Under the pieces are notes generated by a model that searched no databases, was not told where the DNA came from, and worked only from the letters and a program-made list of their open reading frames with translations. The translations under genes and the position numbers were made by a program. A stretch of 61,377 nt of DNA from Bacillota bacterium. GTDB lineage: Bacteria; Bacillota; Clostridia; Christensenellales; UMGS416. This document shows positions 1-6,750 of the stretch, in pieces. Where the stretch lies: assembly GCA_023398815.1 (NCBI GenBank), contig JAEWRW010000051.1:1-61377 (forward strand), in the 5' to 3' direction. Within the stretch, counting starts at the first letter, position 1; each line of letters begins with the position of its first letter.

Positions 1-111
1 GGCCCGACTGGCCCCACTGGCCCTACCGGCCCGACTGGCCCCACTGGCCCGACTGGCCCCACTGGCCCGACTGGCCCCACTGGCCCGACTGGCCCCACTG
101 GCCCGACTGGC
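1..111 (+). repeat. Tandem 18-base repeat coding Gly-Pro-Thr
   Basis: About six units of an 18-base repeat encoding GPTGPT, with one variant unit (cct acc) near base 22. It is the 3' end of a longer array cut by the window edge. Such arrays can change length by replication slippage. Confidence 0.9.
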
Positions 112-633
112 CCCCCCACCGTTTCCGCCCAATGTGCCTGTGTGGCGCAGATGCGCAATGTGATCCGGCAGATCATCGAATTCTACCCGGATGACAATCT
201 CAGCGTATCCATGGAGAGCGGAGACAACGCAAGTGGGAGACCGGGCTCCTTGTATATCCCCCCGGACTCCAACCCGAGCGCTGGCCTGTTCTTGCTGGAG
301 AACACACAGGGAGTTGTGGAGGAAGCTTTGTCCCTGTGCCGCATCGCTGCCATCAAGATCACCAGCGCGGATTACGACGACCGAATCACCTACCTCCCCG
401 TTCCGGACCCGGAGCCCGAAGGCTGTGACGCCGACTGCGAAGCCTCAATTCGCGCCTACCTGCCCGTCGGAACCAACGCGTCCATCAACGCTGGCGGACA
501 GACGGTGGCGAACGGCGAGGTGATTCAAACACAATTTGGCATGGTGGTGCTGGTGCAAGGCGCGGATGTCATCTTCGTCTCCACCTGCAAAGTTGAGATC
601 ATCACCTTGGCCAATCAGGTCGTCGTTCCCTAA
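1..633 (+). CDS. Collagen-like repeat protein, 5' end outside the window
   Basis: The reading frame is open from the first base, so the start lies upstream of the window. The visible part begins with about twelve Gly-Pro-Thr triplets and continues into a C-terminal region of about 170 residues that starts near SAQCACVAQMRN. Gly-X-Y tracts joined to a globular C-terminal domain are typical of bacterial collagen-like surface or spore-coat filament proteins of the BclA type. I do not recognise the C-terminal domain itself; it has a Cys pair (CDADCEA) and a beta-rich, Val/Ile-rich end. A GTG at 142 could serve as an internal start but lacks a convincing ribosome site and would discard the repeats. 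A strong hairpin follows the stop codon. Function as an exposed filament is inferred from the family, not shown. Confidence 0.8.
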   Translation, partial: GPTGPTGPTGPTGPTGPTGPTGPTGPTGPTGPTGPTGPPTVSAQCACVAQMRNVIRQIIEFYPDDNLSVSMESGDNASGRPGSLYIPPDSNPSAGLFLLENTQGVVEEALSLCRIAAIKITSADYDDRITYLPVPDPEPEGCDADCEASIRAYLPVGTNASINAGGQTVANGEVIQTQFGMVVLVQGADVIFVSTCKVEIITLANQVVVP

Positions 634-639
634 AGTACT

Positions 640-666
640 GACACCCCCGGCACCGCCGGGGGTGTC
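640..666 (+). terminator. Hairpin terminator after the collagen-like gene
   Basis: A perfect 12-bp stem (gacacccccggc, 640-651, with its complement at 655-666) closes a 3-base loop, 6 bases after the stop codon. It lacks a clean T-run, so it may be a weak or symmetrical terminator. Confidence 0.65.
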
Positions 667-891
667 ACTCTGTCCATTCCCAAACGCCGCGAAACGGGAG
701 CTATCGACGCGCTGGCCCAACACCCGGCTACCCACGAGTGCGCCTCGCTTTGCGGGCAACCCCGAGGCCGGCAAGCGTTGACTGGTGGGCGGGGGCCGAC
801 CCTTTTCCAGCGCCGTAGAGCGTTGTGCTCGGACGCTGTCCCACAGTGTGGGCTCCTGGGCGGTAAGAAGCCCGTCAAACCCCAGATCGCT

Positions 892-920
892 TTGACAAAA
901 AGGCTAAGCTCCAGTAAAAT
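892..920 (+). promoter_or_regulatory. Sigma-A-type promoter for the CaCA antiporter
   Basis: TTGACA at 892-897, 17-base spacer, TAAAAT at 915-920. It leaves a leader of about 120 bases before the gene. The leader has a weak hairpin at 991-1006 followed by T6 (1010-1015) that could attenuate; I see no known riboswitch core. The stretch 667-891 holds nothing else I can identify. Confidence 0.75.
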
Positions 921-1045
921 GGATAGCATACGAATAGGGTGGCATTCCGGTTGGACAGGCGACTGTTTCAAGATTGAAAGCTGTTGGGTGGGGGCTTTGT
1001 GGCTCCTGCTTTTTTGTTGCGGCAACGGGCGGACGGAGGGATCGT

Positions 1046-2023
1046 ATGGCGTTTGTTTGGCTTCTCATTGGGCTTGTTCTCATCATCAAGGGAGCGGACG
1101 TACTCATTGACTCGGCCGCCAAGCTGGCGGGGCGCTTCGGCGTGTCCACGTTCATCATCGGCATCACGGTGGTGGCTTTTGGCACCAGCGCGCCGGAGTT
1201 GGTGGTCGGGTTGGTTTCGGGCCTGGCCGGTGCCAACGCGCTGACCCTAGGCAATGCCGTGGGGAGCTCGCTGGCGAACATGGCGTTCATCACCGGGGTG
1301 GCGGCTCTCATTCTGCCCCTGGCAGTGCGGGACAGCGTGGTGCGGCGGGAGATCCCCCTGCTGCTGGGGGTGCAGCTTGTTCTGTGCGCGCTGCTCTTTT
1401 TTGATGGTACCCTCTCCCACTGGGATGGGGCAATCCTGCTCGTTGGGTTCGCCGGGTTCCTCACCTATGTGGTGCGCGGCACACGGCAATCCCTGCCCGC
1501 CCATGTGGACGCCCAAGGCGACCTGGACACCGACAACGACGGCAACGGCCTGCCCCCCGCCCCGCCCCAGCCGATGGGCAAGCTCCTCGTGCTGACGGTG
1601 CTGTCGCTGGTGGCATTGGGCTTGGGCGGCAAGCTCACCGTGGACAGCAGCATTGAGATCGCCGCGCTCTTTGGCATGAGTGAGACGCTCATCGGCCTGA
1701 CGGTGCTGTCGCTGGCTACCACCATGCCCGAGCTCATCACTGCTGTGACCGCCGCGCGCAAGGGCGAACCCGAGATTGTGCTGGGCAACGCCATCGGCAG
1801 CAGTCTATTCAACATTCTCTTTGTGCTGGGCGCGTCGGCTGCGCTGCACCCCATTGCGGCGGAGCCGGGGTTGGCCGTGGACGCGGCGGCCATGGTGGCC
1901 ACCACGGCGGTGGTGTTCGCGTTCTCAGCGGCACACCGGCGCATCCGGCGGCTTTCCGGCGTGCTGCTGGTGGTGGGCTACATCGCCTACCTCACCTGGA
2001 AGGTTCTGGCCGTGGTGCTGTGA
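1046..2023 (+). CDS. Calcium/sodium antiporter, CaCA family (YrbG-like)
   Basis: A 325-residue integral membrane protein that would exchange Ca2+ for Na+ or H+ across the cytoplasmic membrane. Both family alpha-repeats are present: GTSAPE (46-51) with GNAVGSSLAN (69-78), and TTMPE (about 225-229) with GNAIGSSLFN (about 246-255). These carry the acidic residues that bind the ion. An acidic, Pro-rich linker (about 152-175) joins the two halves, as in other family members. The ATG at 1046 was chosen because GGAGGG lies 5 bases upstream and translation starts directly with a transmembrane helix; an in-frame ATG 72 bases earlier would add a non-hydrophobic, Cys-containing extension. The gene stands alone behind its own promoter. 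Which cation it prefers cannot be read from sequence. Confidence 0.9.
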   Translation: MAFVWLLIGLVLIIKGADVLIDSAAKLAGRFGVSTFIIGITVVAFGTSAPELVVGLVSGLAGANALTLGNAVGSSLANMAFITGVAALILPLAVRDSVVRREIPLLLGVQLVLCALLFFDGTLSHWDGAILLVGFAGFLTYVVRGTRQSLPAHVDAQGDLDTDNDGNGLPPAPPQPMGKLLVLTVLSLVALGLGGKLTVDSSIEIAALFGMSETLIGLTVLSLATTMPELITAVTAARKGEPEIVLGNAIGSSLFNILFVLGASAALHPIAAEPGLAVDAAAMVATTAVVFAFSAAHRRIRRLSGVLLVVGYIAYLTWKVLAVVL

Positions 2024-2124
2024 GCGGGAACCTTTGGCCGCCTTTTGTCGTCTCACGGTCGTGTGTTTGCGGCGCTTGTGACAAACGCAAAGAATGATTG
2101 AACATGGAAATGTTTGCAGATTGG

Positions 2125-2153
2125 TTGCCACAAGCCGCCGAGGTGGGTATACT
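2125..2153 (+). promoter_or_regulatory. Promoter for the DUF1002 gene
   Basis: TTGCCA (2125-2130), 17-base spacer, TATACT (2148-2153), 63 bases before the start codon. Confidence 0.75.
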
Positions 2154-2216
2154 ATTGCCGGCGGCTGACGGTCGCCAACATCCGCTGCCCTCGCGGGCGG
2201 AAAGGACGGTTTACAC

Positions 2217-3083
2217 ATGAAGAAACTGATTCCCCTGCTGGCAGCGGCAATGCTGCTGCTCACCCCGATGACCGCGCTGGCCGACGGCGATTCGCGCATT
2301 GTGTTTGGCAAGGACCTGACCAGCGACCAGAAGGCCGAGCTGCTCCAGGAATTTGATGTGAGCGAGAACGCGGTGGAGACGCTGACGATCACCATCGACG
2401 AGGAAAAGGCTTACCTGGCAGACCTAGTGCCCGCCGACAAGATCGGCAGCCGGTCGCTGTCGTCCATCTACATCCAGAGCGCTGACGAGGGTTCGGGCAT
2501 CGACGTGACCACCCACAACATCAACTGGGTGACCGCCGACATGTACACCGCGGCGCTGACGACCGCCGGCATCAAGGACGCCAACATCAAAGTGGCCTCG
2601 CCGGTCAAGGTTTCCGGCACGGCGGCGCTGGCCGGCATCTTCAAGGCCTATGAGGACATCACCGGCGAGACACTGGACAACAACAAGAAGGAAGTGGCCG
2701 GCGAGGAGCTGGTGCTGACCGGCGACCTGGGCGACGTCATCGGCGACGATGAGGCCACCGTGCTCATCAACGAACTCAAAAAGATGCTCGACCAGATCAA
2801 GGGAATGAGCGACGAAGAGGTGCGCGAGCAGGTGCTGGCCACCGCCAAGCAATTGAATGTCACCCTGACCGACGAGCAGGTTGACCAGATTGTGACGCTG
2901 CTGCGGCGTCTCGCTGACAGCAACATCGACCCTGACACCCTGCTGCAGCAGGCCAAGAACCTGGAGAAGCTGGTAAACACCATGAACCAGGTGCAGGAGA
3001 CGACCTCGGGCTTTGCCGGCTCGGTGGCGCGGGTGTGGACGAGCTTCACGAGCTGGGTCTCCGGGCTCTTCGGCAGCAAGTAA
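2217..3083 (+). CDS. Secreted DUF1002 family protein
   Basis: A 288-residue protein with a Sec signal peptide (MKKLI, hydrophobic core, cut near TALA-DG at about 22). The body matches DUF1002, a family of exported proteins of Firmicutes: the conserved N-terminal block ending in the IGSRSLSSIYI segment, then the segment with SGTAALAGIFKAYE. The C-terminal half is helical and charged and could form a coiled coil. The molecular role of the family is unknown to me; export to the cell surface is inferred from the signal peptide. A purine-rich ribosome site (GGAAAGGA, 2199-2206) precedes the ATG. The gene is monocistronic: the promoter of the next unit begins 3 bases after the stop. Confidence 0.85.
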   Translation: MKKLIPLLAAAMLLLTPMTALADGDSRIVFGKDLTSDQKAELLQEFDVSENAVETLTITIDEEKAYLADLVPADKIGSRSLSSIYIQSADEGSGIDVTTHNINWVTADMYTAALTTAGIKDANIKVASPVKVSGTAALAGIFKAYEDITGETLDNNKKEVAGEELVLTGDLGDVIGDDEATVLINELKKMLDQIKGMSDEEVREQVLATAKQLNVTLTDEQVDQIVTLLRRLADSNIDPDTLLQQAKNLEKLVNTMNQVQETTSGFAGSVARVWTSFTSWVSGLFGSK

Positions 3084-3086
3084 CGC

Positions 3087-3115
3087 TTTACAACCGGCCG
3101 CGCCGGTGCTATACT
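3087..3115 (+). promoter_or_regulatory. Promoter of the FMN-riboswitch/ribU transcript
   Basis: TTTACA (3087-3092), 17-base spacer, TATACT (3110-3115) preceded by TGC, an extended -10. Transcription would start just before the riboswitch. Confidence 0.8.
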
Positions 3116-3136
3116 CGGTAAAAATCGCATACGGTG

Positions 3137-3252
3137 TATCTTTGGGGCGGGGTGTAATTCCCCACCGGCGGTAAAGCCCGCGACTCCTGCCAAGGCAGGA
3201 CTGACTCGGTGAGATTCCGGGGCCGACAGTACAGTCTGGATGGAAAAAGATA
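3137..3252 (+). ncRNA. FMN riboswitch (RFN element)
   Basis: All RFN landmarks are present in order: the closing stem (tatcttt at 3137 with aaagata at 3246-3252), the block containing ggggcggggtg, the ccaccggcggt segment, a variable hairpin (actcctgccaaggcagga), then gactcggtgagattccg and the gccgacagta and agtctggatg segments. It binds FMN in the nascent mRNA. A terminator follows and then ribU, so FMN excess should stop transcription before the riboflavin transporter gene. Confidence 0.95.
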
Positions 3253-3274
3253 CCGACTCTTCGCAGTCGTTGTT

Positions 3275-3301
3275 GCCCCCTGGTACGCCGGGGGGCTTTT
3301 T
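3275..3301 (+). terminator. Riboswitch-controlled terminator
   Basis: A 9-bp GC-rich stem (gccccctgg, 3275-3283, pairing with 3288-3296) with loop tacg, followed by T5. It is the expression platform of the FMN riboswitch. Confidence 0.9.
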
Positions 3302-3326
3302 GCTCCCGCGCAAGGAGGAGTACAAC

Positions 3327-3929
3327 ATGACCACCACCAACCAACGTCCCCGCTGGGCACTGCGCGTCGCCACCGGCGGCGTGCTGGCCGCCATCGCAAC
3401 GCTGCTGCGCTTCATTGAGGCACCGCTGCCCTTCTTCCCCAGCTTTTTGAAGCTTGACTTGAGCAACATCCCGGCGCTCATCGGCGGGTTTGCCTTGGGC
3501 CCGGTCATGGGCGGGGCCATCCTGCTCGTCAAGAACCTGCTGTACCTTCCGGCCAGCCAGACCGGCGGCGTGGGCGAGATTGCCGACTTTGTCGTCAGTC
3601 TCTGCCTTGTGCTGCCGGCGGCGTTGGTATATAAATATAGGAAGAGCCGTGCGGGTGCGGTGTGGGGCATGGCGCTGGGTGCGGTCATCATGAGCGCGCT
3701 GGGCGGGCCGCTGATGAACTACTACGTGCTGCTGCCCCTGTACTCCCAATTCATGCCGATGGAGCAGATCATCGCGCTGGCGGGGGCACTGAACCCGGCT
3801 GTGGACAGCGTGAAGGCCTACCTCCTCTACGTGGTGGCACCCTTCAACCTGTTGAAAGCCGTGGTGACCGGCGGCATCGCCTACCTGCTTTACCGCCCGT
3901 TGCAGCCGGTGCTGCACAAATTCCGATGA
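3327..3929 (+). CDS. ribU: Riboflavin ECF transporter S component RibU
   Basis: A 200-residue membrane protein with about six hydrophobic segments that binds riboflavin and works with a shared ECF energising module (EcfA, EcfA', EcfT), none of which is in this window. The sequence fits RibU: a short cytoplasmic N-terminus, the segment FPSFLKLDLSNIPALIGGF near residues 32-50, and GGVGEIADF near 78. The start is the ATG at 3327, behind AAGGAGGAG; longer in-frame extensions would run back into the riboswitch. Control by FMN through the upstream riboswitch is the usual arrangement. Only 13 bases separate it from tsaE, so the riboswitch may also affect the following genes. Confidence 0.92.
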   Translation: MTTTNQRPRWALRVATGGVLAAIATLLRFIEAPLPFFPSFLKLDLSNIPALIGGFALGPVMGGAILLVKNLLYLPASQTGGVGEIADFVVSLCLVLPAALVYKYRKSRAGAVWGMALGAVIMSALGGPLMNYYVLLPLYSQFMPMEQIIALAGALNPAVDSVKAYLLYVVAPFNLLKAVVTGGIAYLLYRPLQPVLHKFR

Positions 3930-3942
3930 TGAGCGAGGAACA

Positions 3943-4392
3943 ATGACCCACCCAACCGACAGCCCAACCCAAACCGAGGCGCTGGCCCAGGCGCTGGCCG
4001 GCCGGCTCTTCCCCGGGGCGGTGCTGGCGCTGTGGGGCGGCCTGGGCGCGGGCAAGACGGCCTTCGTGCGCGGCTTGGCCCGGGGCCTGGGGGTCTCGGG
4101 GCGGGTCAACTCCCCCACCTTCACCCTGCTGCACGAGCACCCCGGCCCCCTGCCGCTCTACCACTTCGACCTCTACCGCCTGGGGGAGGGCGGTGCCGAC
4201 GAGCTGGGGCTGGAGGATTACCTTTATGGCTCAGGTGTCTGCGCCATTGAGTGGCCCGGCAACGCCGGAAGCCTGCTGCCCGCCGACCGGCTGGACGTGA
4301 CGATCGACGGAGCCGGTGAAGGGCCGCGCACCATCACCTTCACGGCCCAAGGCCCCCGACACCAAAGCATCCTTGAGGATTGGAACAAATGA
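3943..4392 (+). CDS. tsaE: tRNA threonylcarbamoyladenosine biosynthesis ATPase TsaE
   Basis: A 149-residue P-loop ATPase of the complex that makes the t6A modification at position 37 of ANN-decoding tRNAs, working with TsaB and TsaD. The Walker A motif GGLGAGKT is at about 32-39, followed by the family blocks VNSPTF (55-60) and LYHFDLYRL (about 72-80), and the late IEWPGNAGSLLP block. Its stop overlaps the tsaB start (ATGA), which suggests translational coupling. TsaD is absent here and must be encoded elsewhere. Confidence 0.95.
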   Translation: MTHPTDSPTQTEALAQALAGRLFPGAVLALWGGLGAGKTAFVRGLARGLGVSGRVNSPTFTLLHEHPGPLPLYHFDLYRLGEGGADELGLEDYLYGSGVCAIEWPGNAGSLLPADRLDVTIDGAGEGPRTITFTAQGPRHQSILEDWNK

Positions 4393-5081
4393 AACTCTTA
4401 GCCATTGACGCATCGACCAAAGTCGCCGGCGCCGCCCTCATGGAGGAGGGCGCACTGGTGTGCGAATGCAACCTGACGAGCGGCCTGACCCAATCGGAGA
4501 AGCTGCTGCCGCTCATCGACCAGTGCCTGAAGCTGGCCGGGTGGCAGCCCGGGGAGATCGACGTCTTCGCGGCGGTGGCCGGGCCCGGGTCGTTTACCGG
4601 CGTGCGCATCGGCGTGTCCACCGTCAAGGGCATGGCCGAGGCCCATGGCCGCCCGGTGGTGGCTGTGGGCACGCTGGAGGTGCTGGCTGCCGCCTTCCCG
4701 GCCTTCGACGGCATGGTGGTGCCCATTCTCGATGCCCGCCGGGCCGAGGTGTACTCGGCAGCCTACCGCGATGGGGCCGAGGTGCTGCCCCCCGCCCCCC
4801 GGGCGCTGGCGGCGCTGCTGGCCGACCCGGCCATCACCGGCCCGGTGCTCTTCTGCGGCGATGGCGTGCCGCCCTACCGTGCGGCCATTGAGGAAGCACT
4901 CGGCGAGCGCGCCCATTTCGCGCCGCCCCATCTGCTGCTGCAGCGGGCGGGGGCGGCGGCGTGGCTGGCCTGGCGCAAGGCCGCTGCCGGCGACACCATG
5001 GACGCCGCCACGCTGCTGCCCGATTACCTGCGCCTCTCCCAAGCCGAGCAGGCCCGCGCCCGGCAGGAGGGCACCCTATGA
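4389..5081 (+). CDS. tsaB: t6A biosynthesis protein TsaB
   Basis: A 230-residue ASKHA-fold protein that pairs with TsaD in t6A formation; it is itself not catalytic. Landmarks are LAIDAST at the N-terminus (4-10), AGPGSFTGVRIG (about 64-75), and the DARRAEVY block. The ATG at 4389 overlaps the tsaE stop by four bases; a TTG three codons earlier is less likely. It overlaps rimI by ATGA. The tsaE-tsaB-rimI order is common in Firmicutes. Confidence 0.95.
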   Translation: MKLLAIDASTKVAGAALMEEGALVCECNLTSGLTQSEKLLPLIDQCLKLAGWQPGEIDVFAAVAGPGSFTGVRIGVSTVKGMAEAHGRPVVAVGTLEVLAAAFPAFDGMVVPILDARRAEVYSAAYRDGAEVLPPAPRALAALLADPAITGPVLFCGDGVPPYRAAIEEALGERAHFAPPHLLLQRAGAAAWLAWRKAAAGDTMDAATLLPDYLRLSQAEQARARQEGTL

Positions 5082-5557
5082 AGCGCGGCGAACACACCCT
5101 GCGCCTGCGGCCCCTGGCCCAAGGCGACCTCCCACGGGTGCACGAGATTGAAACATTGAGTTTCCAGACCCCGTGGTCGGCGGATGCCTTCCAGGGCGAG
5201 CTCAACAACAAGTGCGCCCGCTACTGCGTGCTGGAGGAAGACGGCGTCATCGTGGGCTTTGCCGGCATGTGGCTGATCCTCGATGAGGCCCATGTGAACA
5301 ACGTGGCCGTACACCCCGATTGGCGCGGCCGGGGCTACGGGCGGCTGCTGATGCGGGAGCTGATGCGCATGGCTTACCGCGCGCTGGAGATCATCCGCAT
5401 GACGCTGGAGGTGCGCGTCTCCAACGAGGCTGCGCTGGCCCTCTACCGCTCCATGGGCTTTGCGGTGGCCGGGCGACGCAAGGGCTACTACGAGGACACC
5501 GGCGAGGACGCCTACATCATGTGGTGCGAGAACACGCTGGAGAATCTGATCCAATAA
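5078..5557 (+). CDS. rimI: Ribosomal protein bS18-alanine N-acetyltransferase RimI
   Basis: A 159-residue GNAT enzyme that would acetylate the N-terminal alanine of ribosomal protein bS18. The acetyl-CoA motif RGRGYG is near residue 86, preceded by the strand VNNVAVHP; the ALALYRSMGF block and the Tyr-rich KGYYEDTGEDAYIMW C-terminus are typical of RimI. The start overlaps the tsaB stop and has CAGGAGGG just upstream. It is the last gene of the ribU-tsaE-tsaB-rimI run. Confidence 0.92.
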   Translation: MKRGEHTLRLRPLAQGDLPRVHEIETLSFQTPWSADAFQGELNNKCARYCVLEEDGVIVGFAGMWLILDEAHVNNVAVHPDWRGRGYGRLLMRELMRMAYRALEIIRMTLEVRVSNEAALALYRSMGFAVAGRRKGYYEDTGEDAYIMWCENTLENLIQ

Positions 5558-5813
5558 GCGGATCAAACAGCCATCCGGCGCTGCCACGGCGCTCAGGCAC
5601 ATCGGCTTCATTGCTCCCCTTTTGTCAGAAGCCCTTCAAAGTCATCCGGACAGCTGACGCGGCCTTTTGCCTGTCGGCTCCTTTTTTGCCTTCATCATTT
5701 CCACACAACTCTGCGCTATGCTGAAGCAAACGAAGACGGCTGGTCAACGGAATCGGTTCCGCTCTGCGGCGCCTTTGGTTGCTGTTGGCCGGGCCGGAAA
5801 AGGGAGTGATCGC

Positions 5814-5972
5814 TTGGCGTTTTGGTTGGGCCATTGGCACTGCATCCTGCCCGTGGCGGCGGTTTTGATTGTCGTGCTGCTGATGACCCGGAAGAACCCT
5901 CCACAAGAGGATGGCGACAGGGACGAAGGCGCACCCCTTGGCAACCATGAAAACAGCAAGGAGAATGAATGA
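5814..5972 (+). CDS. Small single-span membrane protein upstream of the DUF2318 lipoprotein
   Basis: A 52-residue protein if started at TTG 5814, which has AGGGAG seven bases upstream. It has one hydrophobic helix (ILPVAAVLIVVLLM, about 11-24) and then a charged, acidic tail ending in NHENSKENE. Its stop overlaps the next ATG (ATGA), which argues for a real, translationally coupled gene. An in-frame ATG at 5718 would give a longer product but has no ribosome site. I recognise no family. Tail topology is unknown. Confidence 0.5.
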   Translation: MAFWLGHWHCILPVAAVLIVVLLMTRKNPPQEDGDRDEGAPLGNHENSKENE

Positions 5973-6463
5973 TGGTGCAGACGAAGAGAAGAAACGGCCT
6001 TCGGGCAATTTCCTTGGGGCTGGCATTGGCGGCGCTGCTGGCGGGGTGTGCCCAAAAGCCCGGCCAGGCGGCGGCTGACGGTGCGACGCAGGGCAGCGAT
6101 CTGGTCATCCCCGTGGACGACATCTCTGAAAAAGTTACCTTCTACCCGGTGGAGGTGGACGGTACCCAGATGGAAGTGCTGGCCGTGAAGGCCCCCGACG
6201 GAACGATCCGCACGGCATTCAACACCTGCCAGGTCTGCTACGACTCCGGCCGGGGGTACTACAAACAGGAAGGCGACGTGCTGGTGTGCCAGAACTGCGG
6301 CAACCGCTTCCGCATGGATCAGGTCGAAGTCGTTTCCGGCGGCTGCAACCCCGTTCCGATCCTGGACGAAAACAAGACCGTGGACGACACCTCCATCACC
6401 ATTTCCAGTGCATTCCTCGGCGAGGCGAAGGCACTCTTCGCCAACTGGAAGACGGCGGGCTGA
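5969..6463 (+). CDS. DUF2318-type Cys-rich lipoprotein
   Basis: A 164-residue exported lipoprotein: basic N-terminus, hydrophobic stretch and lipobox LLAGC with the lipidated Cys at 27. The body carries the DUF2318 signature with two Cys pairs, C87-x2-C90 (TCQVCYDSGRGYY) and C107-x2-C110 (CQNCGNRF), which could hold a metal or an iron-sulfur centre outside the membrane. In other bacteria DUF2318 proteins are found with iron-permease or redox systems; no such partner is in view here, only the small membrane protein immediately upstream. AAGGAG precedes the start. An alternative start one codon on (5972) changes little. A terminator follows. Confidence 0.85.
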   Translation: MMVQTKRRNGLRAISLGLALAALLAGCAQKPGQAAADGATQGSDLVIPVDDISEKVTFYPVEVDGTQMEVLAVKAPDGTIRTAFNTCQVCYDSGRGYYKQEGDVLVCQNCGNRFRMDQVEVVSGGCNPVPILDENKTVDDTSITISSAFLGEAKALFANWKTAG

Positions 6464-6500
6464 GGCCCACCGCCAACAATCCCCACAAGCCCGTGACTGT

Positions 6501-6524
6501 GCCCGCCAACCGGCGGGCATTTTT
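6501..6524 (+). terminator. Intrinsic terminator after the DUF2318 gene
   Basis: A 7-bp stem gcccgcc/ggcgggc (6501-6507 and 6512-6518), loop aacc, then a T5 run at 6520-6524. Confidence 0.85.
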
Positions 6525-6596
6525 GCTGTTCATTGCTTCCCCATTCGCTTCATCAAGTCATTGCTTTTGGTGCTTCCGACCGGGGTGCATTGCTGG

Positions 6597-6750
6597 TATG
6601 CTGGGGCAAGGACGAATGGGCATGAACGGCGAGCACGGGGGAACGGCCATGGGCCTGCCCGCGCCGTTCGTGCTGCCAGCGCGACCGTTCGTGCAGCCTT
6701 CCCCAGTCGCCCCACCGGGGCTGCTATGCTGGGGCAAAGGGGGAATTGAC
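6597..6750 (+). repeat. Direct repeat in the ABC-exporter upstream region
   Basis: The 14-base string tatgctggggcaa occurs at 6597 and again at 6725, both times with TATGCT in a -10-like context and upstream of a G-rich tract. The second copy lies just before the ABC gene start. The first may be part of its promoter (TTCCGA at 6574, 17-base spacer); the evidence is thin. Confidence 0.35.

Noticed and set aside
926..1045. Metal riboswitch (yybP-ykoY) in the CaCA antiporter leader
   Set aside because: The conserved internal-loop sequences are not present; only a weak attenuator-like hairpin is seen.
2424..4124. Long open frame on the minus strand across DUF1002, riboswitch and ribU
   Set aside because: It is antisense to well-supported genes and to the riboswitch, has low-complexity His/Gln/Arg composition, and no ribosome site.
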